This document shows positions 54,949 to 64,000 of a stretch of 64,000 nt of DNA, one piece after another. A program made the position numbers and the translations under genes. The stretch's first letter is position 1, and every line of letters starts with the position of its first letter. The DNA comes from an uncultured Agrobacterium sp. (lineage in GTDB: Bacteria; Pseudomonadota; Alphaproteobacteria; Rhizobiales; Rhizobiaceae): NCBI GenBank assembly GCA_913777615.1, contig CAJYTK010000021.1:62001-126000 (forward strand), in the 5' to 3' direction. The notes beneath the pieces were generated by a model. It ran no database searches. It was not told the DNA's origin and saw only the letters and a list, made by a program, of their open reading frames with translations.

Positions 54949-56948
54949 CAGACCGAAGCCTCCCGGCGTGCAAGCAGCCATAGAAGATAAGGCCCTCCAA
55001 TCAACGCCGCGAAGAGACCAGTGGGTATCTGGTAGGGATAGATGACAATGCGCGCCAACCAGTCCGCTGCCATCATGACGATAGCGCCCAAAAAGACCGT
55101 TGCCGCAAGTTGGTGATGCGTTTTTCGAAAACCGAGCAGCCGCGCAAGATGTGGTGCGACCAGCCCTGTCAGGCTTAAAGGACCAACGAGGAAAGTGGAA
55201 ACGGCCGTCATCAGGGCCGCGAGAATGGCAAGTATCATGCGCGAATGTGTGAGGCTAAGGCCTACGCTGCGCGACAATCCGGTCCCGAGCGGCAGGATGG
55301 TCAGCCATCGCAACATCAGGAATAGCGGAGTTGTCAGCACCAGCAGCGATAGCATGGCGATGCTTGCCTCGAAGACACCGGCGCGGCTGGTCGATCCCGA
55401 CATCCAATTGAGTAGAACATAGCTGCGCATGTCTCCTTGGGCCAACACCATGCTCACGATTGCCATGCAAAAAGCGCTGATTGCGATCCCAGCCAGCAAC
55501 AGACGTTCGGCTGAAAACCCTGATTTACCTGCTATCGCAATCATCAACAGGAAGGCGACAAGCGATCCGAGCGCTATGCTGGCAAGCATCACGAAGGTGG
55601 AGGGAATTCCGGTCAGGAACAGTGCCAGCGTCAAACCAGCGCCACCGCCGCTGGAAACCCCGAGGACTTCAGGACTGGCTATAGGATTACCGGTCATGCG
55701 TTGAATGACGAAGCCAGCTGCGCCCAGCATGGCGCCTGCGCCGGCGCCGGTGATAATACGCGGCAAGCGAAAGGGAAGAAGCTCGTATAACTGCTGACCG
55801 GTCACAATGGTCCATCCGTTGTGTGTGGGACCGACCATCAGCGCCAAGCAAAAAACTAAAGCAATTCCACCAATGAGAACGGCCAGCATGAGCGCTGGTT
55901 TTCGAAGTTGTCGGGTCGTCGCGCCGGACTTGGCAGTGGTCCCGGAGAAGCTGTGGACGCGTGGTAACAGCACGAGCAATAGAGGACCACCAAGAAGCGC
56001 GGTTGCAGCGCCCGTGGGAGCCAGATCGGAGAAGCCTTGCCCGAGTAGTTGCGTAAGGCAGTCGCAAATCAACAGCATTGCGGCTCCCGTCAATGGTGCC
56101 GCCATCATGATATGTCCCGTTGTGCGCGCTCCGCAGGAACGGGCGACCGCCGGTGCAGCTAGGCCGAGGAAACCGATGACGCCAACCGCGGCTGTTACCG
56201 AAGCGGCCAGCCAGACAGATAGCAGCAAGACTGCCAAGCGCGTTCCAAACAAGGTGACACCGAGACTCCTGGCGCTGGAATCATCAAGTGCAAGCACTGT
56301 CAACGGCCGCATGAGGAGTACTGCCGCAGCAATGCCGACCAGAAGCCGCGGGGCGAGTGACAGGACGACACTCCAGTCCTGTTGGTTCAGCGCGCCAGCG
56401 CCCCAGATGTGGATCGACATAGCATATTCGCCGCGTGCCAGGATGAGCGTGACGCTCAGAGATGCCGAGATCAGCCCGACGATCATACCGGAAATCGCTA
56501 CTGTGACCGGATCAAACCCACGTCGCCAACTGAGCGCCAAGACAACTGCCAGGGCTGAGAGGCCGCCAGCAAAGGCAATGAATTCGCGCGAGACTCCGAG
56601 TGAAAATGACGAAAAACTCAAAGCCAAGGTGAGAGCAAGCTGAGCTCCGGATGCGATGCCGAGCGTCGAGGCGTCGGCAATCGGATTGCGAAGGACTTTC
56701 TGCAGCAAGGCGCCCGCCAGACCAAGCGCTGCACCTGCAATCAATGCCACCGCCGCACGAGGAACGAGGCTGTTCCATAGAAGGATGTCATTAAGGCTAG
56801 CTGCATTTGGCTGGTCATTCGGCAAAAGAGGACGCGACGCCACCAGGACGATGAGGGAGACGATGCAACTGGCGAATAATCCGGCTCCATTGAGTAGCGG
56901 ACGCTGTGCACCGCGTTTCGACACTTTAACGCTATCAGCCTCGGACAC
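54948..56948 (-). CDS. fhuB: Ferric-hydroxamate ABC transporter permease, duplicated FecCD type
   Basis: A 666-residue permease made of two homologous FecCD halves, about 20 membrane helices. Repeated patterns are LPRAAVALIAGAALGLAGALLQ and LPRIITGAGAGAMLGAAGFVIQ at the two N-termini of the halves, and GLVAPHLARLLGFRKTHHQL near the end as the ATPase contact. It forms the whole channel for FhuD-delivered siderophore. It overlaps fhuD by 14 nt and the fhuF-like gene by 1 nt. Confidence 0.9.
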   Translation of the reverse strand: MSEADSVKVSKRGAQRPLLNGAGLFASCIVSLIVLVASRPLLPNDQPNAASLNDILLWNSLVPRAAVALIAGAALGLAGALLQKVLRNPIADASTLGIASGAQLALTLALSFSSFSLGVSREFIAFAGGLSALAVVLALSWRRGFDPVTVAISGMIVGLISASLSVTLILARGEYAMSIHIWGAGALNQQDWSVVLSLAPRLLVGIAAAVLLMRPLTVLALDDSSARSLGVTLFGTRLAVLLLSVWLAASVTAAVGVIGFLGLAAPAVARSCGARTTGHIMMAAPLTGAAMLLICDCLTQLLGQGFSDLAPTGAATALLGGPLLLVLLPRVHSFSGTTAKSGATTRQLRKPALMLAVLIGGIALVFCLALMVGPTHNGWTIVTGQQLYELLPFRLPRIITGAGAGAMLGAAGFVIQRMTGNPIASPEVLGVSSGGGAGLTLALFLTGIPSTFVMLASIALGSLVAFLLMIAIAGKSGFSAERLLLAGIAISAFCMAIVSMVLAQGDMRSYVLLNWMSGSTSRAGVFEASIAMLSLLVLTTPLFLMLRWLTILPLGTGLSRSVGLSLTHSRMILAILAALMTAVSTFLVGPLSLTGLVAPHLARLLGFRKTHHQLAATVFLGAIVMMAADWLARIVIYPYQIPTGLFAALIGGPYLLWLLARREASV

Positions 56949-57864
56949 CGGAAAGCCCTTTTGCTAAAAATTCGGCAAAGCGGCGTGCGGCCGGAAGCGC
57001 ACCGTAGGGATTAATCGAGCCCACGGTGAGCACGCGGCTTTCTCGCACGGCTGGTAGCGCTTTCCAGAACGCACTTTTCGTCAGTGCTTCGAACACGTCC
57101 TGTGGATGAGGCGGGATGAGGACGAGCCAGGCGTCTGGCATCGAGGCAAGTGTCTCTATACCGAGAGGCGCAGTCGCGGAGTAATTGGTAGCGCCTTGCC
57201 ACGCATTGCTCAGCCCGAGCCGCGTCAATACCTCACCGAACATGCTGTCAGATCCGAAGACCCTGTAGTGCCGAACATCCCCAAGATTGATTGGAAGAAC
57301 AGGCCTGCTTTCACCCGCTGTAAAAGCCTGCTTCAAATGATCGAGCCGCACCGCAAGATCAGTCACCAGGTCTTGCGCCGCAGGTATTGCCAGGCGCTCA
57401 CCAATGGCAAGCGTTGCCTGTTCAGCGAGTGCATAAGGACTTTTGCCCGTGACATAAATCGAGTGACTCTCGACCGGTGCGATCCGGCCGATGAACGGAT
57501 CGGCCCATGCGTAGAAGTTCGAGTTGAAGATCAAGTCCGGTTGGGCAAACTGAAGCGCCTCGAAATTTGGCGTGCCTCGCAGACCTATGTCGACGACGCC
57601 TGAAGGAAGGTCAGGTTTGACGACGACCTCCCTGAACTGCCGCAGTTCCGTCGCTGCGACGACATTTGCGCCAATCGCCAGGAGCGTTTCCAGAAGCGCC
57701 CAGTCGAGCGTCGCAACGCGAGGCTCCCGACCCATTGCCCGCACCTGTCCTGCTGCCGCGAGCGAGACTACGGCTGAAACAAACGTTCTGCGGGTCAGGC
57801 GTGCCAATTTCAGGTTGGTTCCAGACAGGAATGTCCTAGGGTTCAATGCGAGGATCTTCTGCAA
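56935..57864 (-). CDS. fhuD: Ferric-siderophore ABC transporter substrate-binding protein
   Basis: A 309-residue FhuD-like protein with a Tat-type signal (TRRTFVSAVVSLAAAG, cleavage near VRA-M at 43). The rest has the all-in-one helix backbone of cluster A-II binding proteins: PDLIFNSNFYAW, AEQATLAIGERL, DAWLVLIPPHPQ. The start is a TTG at 57864; TTGs at codons 7 and 20 are alternatives and none has a good ribosome-binding site. It follows the receptor gene by 21 nt. Confidence 0.85.
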   Translation of the reverse strand: MQKILALNPRTFLSGTNLKLARLTRRTFVSAVVSLAAAGQVRAMGREPRVATLDWALLETLLAIGANVVAATELRQFREVVVKPDLPSGVVDIGLRGTPNFEALQFAQPDLIFNSNFYAWADPFIGRIAPVESHSIYVTGKSPYALAEQATLAIGERLAIPAAQDLVTDLAVRLDHLKQAFTAGESRPVLPINLGDVRHYRVFGSDSMFGEVLTRLGLSNAWQGATNYSATAPLGIETLASMPDAWLVLIPPHPQDVFEALTKSAFWKALPAVRESRVLTVGSINPYGALPAARRFAEFLAKGLSGVRG

Positions 57865-57885
57865 AACTTGTGCTGAATTGTCAAC

Positions 57886-60057
57886 TTACCATGCTTTGCC
57901 GATTTTGAACATGACCGTTCGTGCCTCGCCGTAGCCGCAGGCACCGACACCACGGCAGGACTCGACATAGGTCTTGTCGAAGAGGTTGGTAACATTGAGC
58001 GATGCGGTCCAGTTATCCTTTTTGTAGCGGATTGCTGCGTCGGCCACGGTCGATTCCGGGACTTTCAGTGTATTGGCTTCGTCGGCCCACGATTGGCCCT
58101 TGTAACGCAGACCAGCACCGATGCTCACGCCCTCCAGCAGTCCCGATGTTATGGTATAATCTGCCCAAAGCGATGCCGAATGCGCGGGAACAACGTAAAG
58201 CGATTTTCCGACAAGAACTGGGTTGGGGTCGTTCTTGGTCACTTCAGTATCCGTGTAGGCGTAGGACGCGAGCAGCTTCCAGTTTTCGTCGACATTGATC
58301 TTGCCTTCGACTTCAAAGCCACGCGATTGAACGGCGCCCAACTGGTCGGTCCATGGCGGAGCGCCGATCGCTACAGTGTTGTTCCGTTTGTTGATTTGAA
58401 AGACGGATGCCGTGACAGAAGCGTCCATAAACTCCGGCACATATTTGATGCCTGCTTCATATTGTTCGCCTTCTTCCGGCTTCAGTGGGCCTTGCAGACC
58501 GCGACCGACGAGCGGGTTGAAGAAGGTTGCGACACTTGCATATGGCGTAAAGCCGTTGTCGAACTCATATGCCAAGCCTGCGCGACCGCTCCACGCGCCA
58601 TCCGTGTCATCAAAGCTGACGCCGGTTGGCATCTTATCGTTGAAATCCGTATGAACGACGTCGTAACGACCGTTCAGCGTCACCAGCCAGCCACCGCCGA
58701 ACCGGACTTGGTCTTGGGCATAGAAGCCGAGCTGATTCATTGTGACCGTCTCGTTGTAGAGCGGCAAAGGCGCTGCCTGTGGCTTACCATAGACCGGATT
58801 GTTGACGTCGATCTCACCGGAACCGAAGACAGAGTTCTGGATATTGTCGATGCGATAGAGGCGGTAATCGACCCCCAACATGATCTTGTGTTCCATGCCA
58901 CTTAGATCGAAAGACTTTTCGATTCGATTGTCCCACCCTAGCGTGTCAACGGCGGTGTCGCCTTCAAAGTTGATGCGATTAAGCGATGTCGATTGTGGAG
59001 CAGGCGGTGGGGGAGAAGGTACCCACAGGTAAGGATATACGAAATGCTCGTATTTGTTCAGGTGGCCGTAACGGAGATTGGAGGTCAATTTCCAGCCATT
59101 ATCGAATGTATGCTCCAATTCATAGCCAGCCATTGTCTGGCTGTAACGCCCGGTGTCGATATCGGGCTCGCCCGGGAAGAAGCGGCGCGAAATTTTTCCG
59201 ACGCTCGGCCAATCAACGACGGTGCCCTCGTAAGGCAGGAAGCCGTTGCCGGTGTGCAACTGATCCAGACCAGCATAGGATGCCCAGACCGTGAATTTTG
59301 TATCCGCGTCAGGTGAGATCGTCAGCTGCGGCATGATGAAGCCGCGGAAGTCGTGGGTGTAATCGGTATAGCCGTCACCGCCCCCGATCTTGCCGGTCAG
59401 GCGATACTGAATCGTACCGTCGTCATTGAGCTTGTCGGAGACGTCGAAGGCACCATATCCATTGCCGTTACTGTTGATGCCGGCCTCCGTGTAATAATAG
59501 GGAGTGTCAGTCGGCCGCTTGCTCGTCATATTGACGATGCCGCCTGCATTCGCCCCGCCATAAAGAACGGATGCCGGACCCTTCAAGACTTCGACGCGAT
59601 CCAGTGCGAAAGGATCGATCTGGAAGTTGCCGAAGCCGTAGGAGAAGAGGCTGAGACCGTCGAGGTAAACGCCGCTCTGGCTCGCGTCGAAGCCGCGAAT
59701 ATAGTACCAGTCAGTATCCGGATCGCTGCCGAAAGGCTGGGTTGTCACGCCCGGAGTGTAGCGCAGGGCCTCATCAACCTTGTTGACGACGCCGCGGTCA
59801 TCGAGCTCCTCACGACCAATGACGGAAACCGCCTGGGGGATGTCCTGGACGGGCGTGTCGCTTTTTGAGCCGGTGGACGCCCTTTTGGCGACGTAACCCT
59901 TGACCGCAGCTTCTCTTTCGCTTTCTCCACGGATGATGATTGGAGCAAGCGTCGTTGCAGCCTCTTGAGCGTATGCCGGCCATGTGCCGCAGATGGCAAC
60001 CACAGCCACGCCGCACAGTTCAAGCCTCACGCCAAAGTGTCTTTCAGTCCTAGTCAT
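57886..60057 (-). CDS. TonB-dependent ferric siderophore receptor
   Basis: A 723-residue outer-membrane receptor with a Sec signal ending TWPAYAQ-E at about 30. The plug domain (DTPVQDIPQAVSVIGREELD, VEVLKGPASVLYGGANAGGIVNMTSKRP) is followed by a 22-strand barrel ending in ARTVMFKIGKAW, with the terminal aromatic Trp for assembly. No N-terminal signalling (STN) domain is present. Family and neighbours indicate a hydroxamate siderophore such as ferrichrome or ferrioxamine. It heads the fhu operon and has an iron box upstream. Confidence 0.9.
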   Translation of the reverse strand: MTRTERHFGVRLELCGVAVVAICGTWPAYAQEAATTLAPIIIRGESEREAAVKGYVAKRASTGSKSDTPVQDIPQAVSVIGREELDDRGVVNKVDEALRYTPGVTTQPFGSDPDTDWYYIRGFDASQSGVYLDGLSLFSYGFGNFQIDPFALDRVEVLKGPASVLYGGANAGGIVNMTSKRPTDTPYYYTEAGINSNGNGYGAFDVSDKLNDDGTIQYRLTGKIGGGDGYTDYTHDFRGFIMPQLTISPDADTKFTVWASYAGLDQLHTGNGFLPYEGTVVDWPSVGKISRRFFPGEPDIDTGRYSQTMAGYELEHTFDNGWKLTSNLRYGHLNKYEHFVYPYLWVPSPPPPAPQSTSLNRINFEGDTAVDTLGWDNRIEKSFDLSGMEHKIMLGVDYRLYRIDNIQNSVFGSGEIDVNNPVYGKPQAAPLPLYNETVTMNQLGFYAQDQVRFGGGWLVTLNGRYDVVHTDFNDKMPTGVSFDDTDGAWSGRAGLAYEFDNGFTPYASVATFFNPLVGRGLQGPLKPEEGEQYEAGIKYVPEFMDASVTASVFQINKRNNTVAIGAPPWTDQLGAVQSRGFEVEGKINVDENWKLLASYAYTDTEVTKNDPNPVLVGKSLYVVPAHSASLWADYTITSGLLEGVSIGAGLRYKGQSWADEANTLKVPESTVADAAIRYKKDNWTASLNVTNLFDKTYVESCRGVGACGYGEARTVMFKIGKAW

Positions 60058-60114
60058 TCTTGCCCCGCTACCCTAATTCTTCCGCCACACAGCGTGATGC
60101 GGCCCTGCAATAGC

Positions 60115-60129
60115 TGAGCAATTAACTCA
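60115..60129. promoter_or_regulatory. Iron-responsive operator (TGA-N9-TCA, RirA type)
   Basis: TGAGCAATTAACTCA has the rhizobial IRO-box form TGA-N9-TCA. It lies 58 nt upstream of the receptor ATG, with a TAAATA -10-like hexamer overlapping its upstream edge on the minus strand. Iron-sufficient repression of the fhu operon by RirA is the expected effect. Confidence 0.55.
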
Positions 60130-60269
60130 TATTTAGGAAAACGGCTTGGCTCGTTCTGCGACAATTGAATATTCTTGGGCGTTTTCGGAAAGGAAAAACA
60201 GATATTCACAAAACCAGCCACCCGAGCCGGACAGTCCGGATGATGATCAGGGGCAAGCTCTCCAGTTTG

Positions 60270-61151
60270 TCACTCCTGCCGAGCCTTACGCCAGCGAGCC
60301 GGGGTCGTGCCTACGTGTTTGCGAAAAACCTTGGTGAAATGTGCTTGGTCTGAAAAACCGGTTTCCGCTGCGATCTCTGTCAAAGGATGAGTGTTCGATG
60401 AGAGAAGTTGTTTTGCCTTTTCAAGTCTGGCTTTGGTTTGCCAGTCATGCGGGGCCATACCGGTCGAAGCCTTGAATGAATGGCTGAAATGCGATTGCGA
60501 CATTCGTGTCAGTTCGGCGAGTTCGTGCAGGCGTATATTGCGCGTGCAGTTTTCCGCAATGAAATCGGTGGCCCGGCGTAGCTGCCATCCCGCAAGCGAA
60601 CTCCGCTGCCGTGGCGATGTCTTCTCCAATTTCAGAACGTTGATTACAAGCGCCAGGGCGAGCCCGTCTCCGTAGAGGTCGTGCAGTGGCGCATCGTTCG
60701 TGATTTCTAAGGCGATCAGTTCAGCCAGCGCCATAACGCGCTGATCGAAGAACAAGAGTTTTGGATCGGTCAGCTTCTTCGGATCGATCTCGACCGACAG
60801 CCTGCGCACAATGGTATCCGCATCGAAATGAATATCGAGATGGCGCACATATTGCACGTCGGCAATATCGAGCCATAGCTCCATTTCTGCGGGAATGTAT
60901 GAGATCGGGCTGTGTCTGTCTTGGGGTGAGCCGGATGATGTCGGAGACCACCTCATGGTCGGGCGTCCACGCCCATGTTGGTCTAGCAGAATAAATAGGC
61001 GTGGATCGCGGGCCACGTAGTGACCGCCAGCATAGGCCGCACATTCGACATCCCAGAGATCGACCGTGATGCCGTTCCAATAACGACGACGCAGTCCGCC
61101 CATGACTGAGAAGCCTTCGATTTTGTTTTCCATCCGCGGCTGGAAAGTCAT
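60270..61151 (-). CDS. AraC-family regulator, siderophore-uptake associated
   Basis: A 293-residue regulator. The C-terminal 100 residues contain two helix-turn-helix units (IRLHELAELTRMSQSHFSHSF and TEIAAETGFSDQAHFTKVFRK). The N-terminal 180 residues are an effector domain with no recognised motif (YIPAEMELWLDIADVQYVRHLDIHFD). I chose ATG 61151, with GGAG 8 nt upstream; an earlier TTG frame gives only low-complexity extra residues. Placed between receptor and fhuC, it probably activates uptake when the siderophore is present, alongside iron control. Confidence 0.85.
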   Translation of the reverse strand: MTFQPRMENKIEGFSVMGGLRRRYWNGITVDLWDVECAAYAGGHYVARDPRLFILLDQHGRGRPTMRWSPTSSGSPQDRHSPISYIPAEMELWLDIADVQYVRHLDIHFDADTIVRRLSVEIDPKKLTDPKLLFFDQRVMALAELIALEITNDAPLHDLYGDGLALALVINVLKLEKTSPRQRSSLAGWQLRRATDFIAENCTRNIRLHELAELTRMSQSHFSHSFKASTGMAPHDWQTKARLEKAKQLLSSNTHPLTEIAAETGFSDQAHFTKVFRKHVGTTPARWRKARQE

Positions 61152-61321
61152 AGGAGATGCTCCGCAATAAAACTTGCATCTCTTTATCAAGTTCAATATT
61201 TGCGAGCAATCCCGAACGCGTACGAGGGCGTTAGGGGGTGTTCCGATCAATTGGAGAGGCGGCTGAGCCACCGCGAAATTTGCCGGTCACGATCTCACTG
61301 AATCCCGACGGATAAAGCGCC

Positions 61322-62137
61322 ATGCCGATACATGCAACCGGACCCCAAATAGTCGCCGCAACGTCTCCGGTTCTTTCACTCAAGGACGTCAGTTTTGCCA
61401 TAGATGGACGTGTTCTGTTGCATCCGCTGACGCTTGATCTTCCCGCAGGTCAGTCTATCGCTCTGATCGGCCATAACGGTTCCGGAAAATCGACCCTCCT
61501 GAAGCTTATCGGACGTCAGCAACGCGCAAGTGGCGGGACAATCCATTTCGAAGGAAAGCCGCTGAATGGATGGGCCGATCGTGACTTCGCCCGCCGGCTA
61601 GCCTACCTGCCGCAACGGACGCCTGCGGCGCCTGGCATGCTGGTGAAAGAGTTGGTGGCTCTTGGCCGCTATCCCTGGCACGGCGCGCTGGGTCGCTTTG
61701 GCGCTGTCGATCAGGCCAAGGTCGAGGAGGCGATCACGCTTACCGGGATTGGCCCGTTCACGGAGCGCATGGTCGACAGCCTGTCGGGCGGCGAGCGTCA
61801 GCGTGTGTGGCTTGCCATGCTCATTGCCCAGGATGCCGCATGCCTGTTGCTGGACGAACCGACGTCTGCCCTTGATATCGGCCATCAACTGGATGTGCTG
61901 TCGCTTACGCAGGAACTTTGCCGCAAAAAGGGTATCACGATCATCACCGTTCTTCACGACGTAAACATGGCGGCGCGCTTTTGCGATCGCGTGGTTGCGC
62001 TCCATTCGGGGAGGCTGATCGCGCAAGGATCAGCGGAGGAGATCATGACGTCCGATCATTTGTTGCGCATTTATGATGTGCATATGGATATTCTTCGACA
62101 GCCGTCAAATGGCCGGCTGGTTGCTTTGGCGCGGTAG
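61322..62137 (+). CDS. fhuC: Ferric-hydroxamate ABC transporter ATP-binding protein
   Basis: A 271-residue ATPase with Walker A GHNGSGKST (about 50-58), Q-loop LPQRTP, signature LSGGERQR (about 158-165), Walker B CLLLDEPTSALD and H-loop VLHDVNMA, as in FhuC/FepC proteins. It powers the FhuB channel. It is transcribed separately and divergently from araC across a 170-nt region, so its regulation may be distinct from the receptor operon. Confidence 0.9.
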   Translation: MPIHATGPQIVAATSPVLSLKDVSFAIDGRVLLHPLTLDLPAGQSIALIGHNGSGKSTLLKLIGRQQRASGGTIHFEGKPLNGWADRDFARRLAYLPQRTPAAPGMLVKELVALGRYPWHGALGRFGAVDQAKVEEAITLTGIGPFTERMVDSLSGGERQRVWLAMLIAQDAACLLLDEPTSALDIGHQLDVLSLTQELCRKKGITIITVLHDVNMAARFCDRVVALHSGRLIAQGSAEEIMTSDHLLRIYDVHMDILRQPSNGRLVALAR

Positions 62138-62290
62138 CCCGGAGCCGCGGAATTTATCCCGTTCGATTGTGTTCAGTGGCAAAATCGAACAAAAAATGGT
62201 TTGGCGTCCGACCGGCTACCCTAAGGCGGGCGCATGCCTTTAGGCACGGTGTGCATTATAACACACTGATTGCGGCAACTCGCCACGATG

Positions 62291-63898
62291 TCAGTGCATG
62301 CCTCCCAGTTTGCCATTCAAACTGACGTTGCGCAAGATGAGCGCCAAGGGCACTGCGAGCGCCGAAATGATGGCCAAGACAAAGAACACATCTATATAGG
62401 CGAGATAGCTTGCTTGAAGGCCGACCTGCTGGCCAATGAGGGCCATGGCTTGGCCTTGTGCATCAACTGTGGAGGAGCCGCGGCCCGTCAGGAAACTCTG
62501 TAAATTCTGCATGGTCTGGTGGTAGGCGGGCTCTGCGGGGTTGATATGCTCGACCAGTCTGCTCTGGTGCCACTGCTCCCGATACGCAAGCACGTTGGAG
62601 GCAATTGAAACGCCGATAGAACCGCCGGTGTTGCGCGCCGCATTGATCAATGCGGAGGCCTGATCGGTCTGGTCCGGCCTCAAGCCGTTATATGAGGCGG
62701 CAGTGATAGGGATAAAGATAAGAGGCAGGCCCAGGCCGAGAATGCATCGGGACCACACGAAGAAGCCGAAATCGGCATTTGGCGTTAGACGCGTCAGGTC
62801 ATACATGGACAGGGCAATGATCGTTGCACCGATAGCGATCAGGTATTTCGGCTGGAAGCGAGAAGTCAGCTGGCCCGCCATGAACATCATGACCATCGTC
62901 ACCATCCCGCCGGGAGACAGAGCCAAGCCTGCCCACGTGGCAGTGTAGCCATAATTCTCCTGTAGAACCTGCGGCACGAATTGTGTGGTGGCAATCAGGA
63001 TCGCGCCGATCGCCAGCATCACGATCATACAAGAACCGAACTGCCGTGTCGCGATGAGTCGAACGTCCAACACCGGATTATTTTTTGTCAGGAGCCAGGG
63101 AATAGAGGCTGCCAGCGCTAGAAAGCAGATCGTTGACGTGATGATGATGAAAGTGGAGTCGAACCAATCCTCAATCTGCCCTCTATCCAGCACGAGTTCA
63201 AGCGAGCCGAGGAATGTCGCAACCAACACGAAGCCGACCAGGTCGAAACGAAGGCCACGCCGGCGCATGTCCTGACGTTTTTTCTCCTGTTCCTCAGATT
63301 CGTTGACAAGAAAATAGACGAGCATGAAGGCGAAGATGCCGACCGGCCCGTTAATTAGAAAACACCAGTGCCAAGAGAAGTTGTCGGAAAGCCAACCGCC
63401 GAGCGTAGGGCCGACAACTGGCGCCACCACCACCGCGATACCGAATATCGCAAATGCCTGACCGCGCTTTGCTGGCGGAAAGGCATCGGTGAGGATTGAT
63501 TGAGACACTGGCACCATTCCGCCCCCGGCAAAGCCCTGGATCATACGGAACACTAGAAGAGACGGGAGGTCCCATGCCAGCCCGCACATGACAGACGCGA
63601 TGGTAAACATGGCAAGGCAGACCAGATAAAATCGTTTGCGGCCATAGCGCTGTGCGATGAAGCTTGATGCGATTAGTGCGATAGCATTGGAAACGAGGTA
63701 GGTCGTGACCACCCACGACGCTTCGTCGGAGCTGACTGCCAAGCCACCAGAGATGTAGCGCAGAGCGACGTTGGCAATTGTCGTGTCGAGTACTTCCATG
63801 AAGACCGCCAACGCGACGACCACCGCCACAAGCCATGGATTGGTTGCGCGGCCACTTTCTTTCGTGCCGGTTGCGCCTGTCGCTGCTGCGCTTGCCAT
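62291..63898 (-). CDS. DHA2-family MFS multidrug exporter (EmrB-like)
   Basis: A 535-residue inner-membrane transporter with 14 predicted helices. The DHA2 motifs are present: LDTTIANVALRYI (motif D1), GRKRFYLVCL (motif A), RMIQGFAGGGMVPVS (motif B) and GPTLGGWLSD (motif C). It pumps drugs by proton exchange together with an EmrA-type membrane-fusion protein encoded just upstream. The ATG is preceded by AGGCGGGAC. Confidence 0.9.
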   Translation of the reverse strand: MASAAATGATGTKESGRATNPWLVAVVVALAVFMEVLDTTIANVALRYISGGLAVSSDEASWVVTTYLVSNAIALIASSFIAQRYGRKRFYLVCLAMFTIASVMCGLAWDLPSLLVFRMIQGFAGGGMVPVSQSILTDAFPPAKRGQAFAIFGIAVVVAPVVGPTLGGWLSDNFSWHWCFLINGPVGIFAFMLVYFLVNESEEQEKKRQDMRRRGLRFDLVGFVLVATFLGSLELVLDRGQIEDWFDSTFIIITSTICFLALAASIPWLLTKNNPVLDVRLIATRQFGSCMIVMLAIGAILIATTQFVPQVLQENYGYTATWAGLALSPGGMVTMVMMFMAGQLTSRFQPKYLIAIGATIIALSMYDLTRLTPNADFGFFVWSRCILGLGLPLIFIPITAASYNGLRPDQTDQASALINAARNTGGSIGVSIASNVLAYREQWHQSRLVEHINPAEPAYHQTMQNLQSFLTGRGSSTVDAQGQAMALIGQQVGLQASYLAYIDVFFVLAIISALAVPLALILRNVSLNGKLGGMH

Positions 63899-63923
63899 GT
63901 CCCGCCTCTATCTTATCTCTCGA

Positions 63924-64000
63924 CTAGTGTCTGGGACGAACGGTGACGGTGGGCACGACCGACATTCCGGGGCCGATCGAAACGTCCTTTGGCCATTGAT
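63924..64000 (-). CDS. C-terminal end of EmrA/HlyD-type membrane-fusion protein
   Basis: The last 24 codons of a frame entering from the right edge read QWPKDVSIGPGMSVVPTVTV and RPRH before TAG. The hydrophobic-Gly-Met pattern (PGMSVV) is typical of the closing strand of membrane-fusion proteins, and the emrB-like gene begins 25 nt downstream. The rest lies outside the window. Confidence 0.7.
   Translation of the reverse strand, partial: QWPKDVSIGPGMSVVPTVTVRPRH

Noticed and set aside
62222..62262. Possible terminator or operator in the gap between fhuC and the exporter gene (GTGTG-N8-CACAC)
   Set aside because: Short 5-bp arms with an AT-rich loop and no U-run; too weak to call.

Overview
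The window looks like chromosomal or chromid DNA of a Rhizobiaceae member (Agrobacterium/Rhizobium type). The evidence is a betC-choX choline-sulfate module with its LysR regulator, a TGA-N9-TCA iron box of the rhizobial RirA type in front of a ferric-siderophore operon, many peptide-type ABC operons tied to hydrolases, and moderately GC-rich genes with frequent 4-nt start/stop overlaps. I saw no rRNA, tRNA, CRISPR array, insertion sequence or phage gene.

Layout. 1-10.8 kb: a divergent catabolic locus. On the minus strand lie a peptide-type ABC transporter (binding protein, two permeases, ATPase running off the left edge) and two amidohydrolases. On the plus strand lie a GntR/FCD regulator, a cytoplasmic gamma-glutamyltransferase-fold hydrolase and a third amidohydrolase. 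11.0-20.95 kb: a compact cluster of ten genes that does not match a pathway I know: cytochrome b561, reductase-only RibD-like protein, SAM methyltransferase, GT4 glycosyltransferase, non-canonical 6-pyruvoyl-tetrahydropterin-synthase-fold protein, zinc-type dehydrogenase, GTP cyclohydrolase II, CDP-alcohol phosphatidyltransferase, FkbM methyltransferase, flippase-like membrane protein and an LTA-synthase/sulfatase-like membrane enzyme (eleven including b561). It reads as a pathway that converts GTP to a pyrimidine or pterin, decorates it and handles it at the membrane; this is the best candidate for an undescribed system.

21.0-28.0 kb: a second peptide-type ABC operon (fused ATPase, binding protein, two permeases) ending in an M14 carboxypeptidase-like gene. 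28.0-33.1 kb: housekeeping and small genes, including a hypothetical gene broken by one in-frame amber codon, a 3'-5' exonuclease, DNA polymerase IV, a LysR regulator and a small membrane protein. 33.3-40.4 kb: a third peptide-type ABC operon ending in a CocE/NonD hydrolase. Convergent to it is an exported gamma-glutamyltransferase.

42.4-46.6 kb: a GntR-controlled divergent unit with a cyclic-imidase/deacetylase-like enzyme, a small CxxC protein and a CobW metallochaperone on one side and an L-asparaginase on the other; three palindromic operator copies lie at this promoter region. 46.8-51.2 kb: DUF72, choline sulfatase, choline-binding protein and its LysR regulator. 51.3-53.7 kb: a GGDEF-EAL membrane protein cotranscribed with a cysteine-free exported molybdopterin-oxidoreductase-fold protein. 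54.1-62.1 kb: hydroxamate-type siderophore uptake (receptor, FhuD, FhuB, FhuF-like reductase, AraC regulator, FhuC). 62.3-64.0 kb: a DHA2 multidrug exporter with the end of its EmrA-like partner at the right edge.
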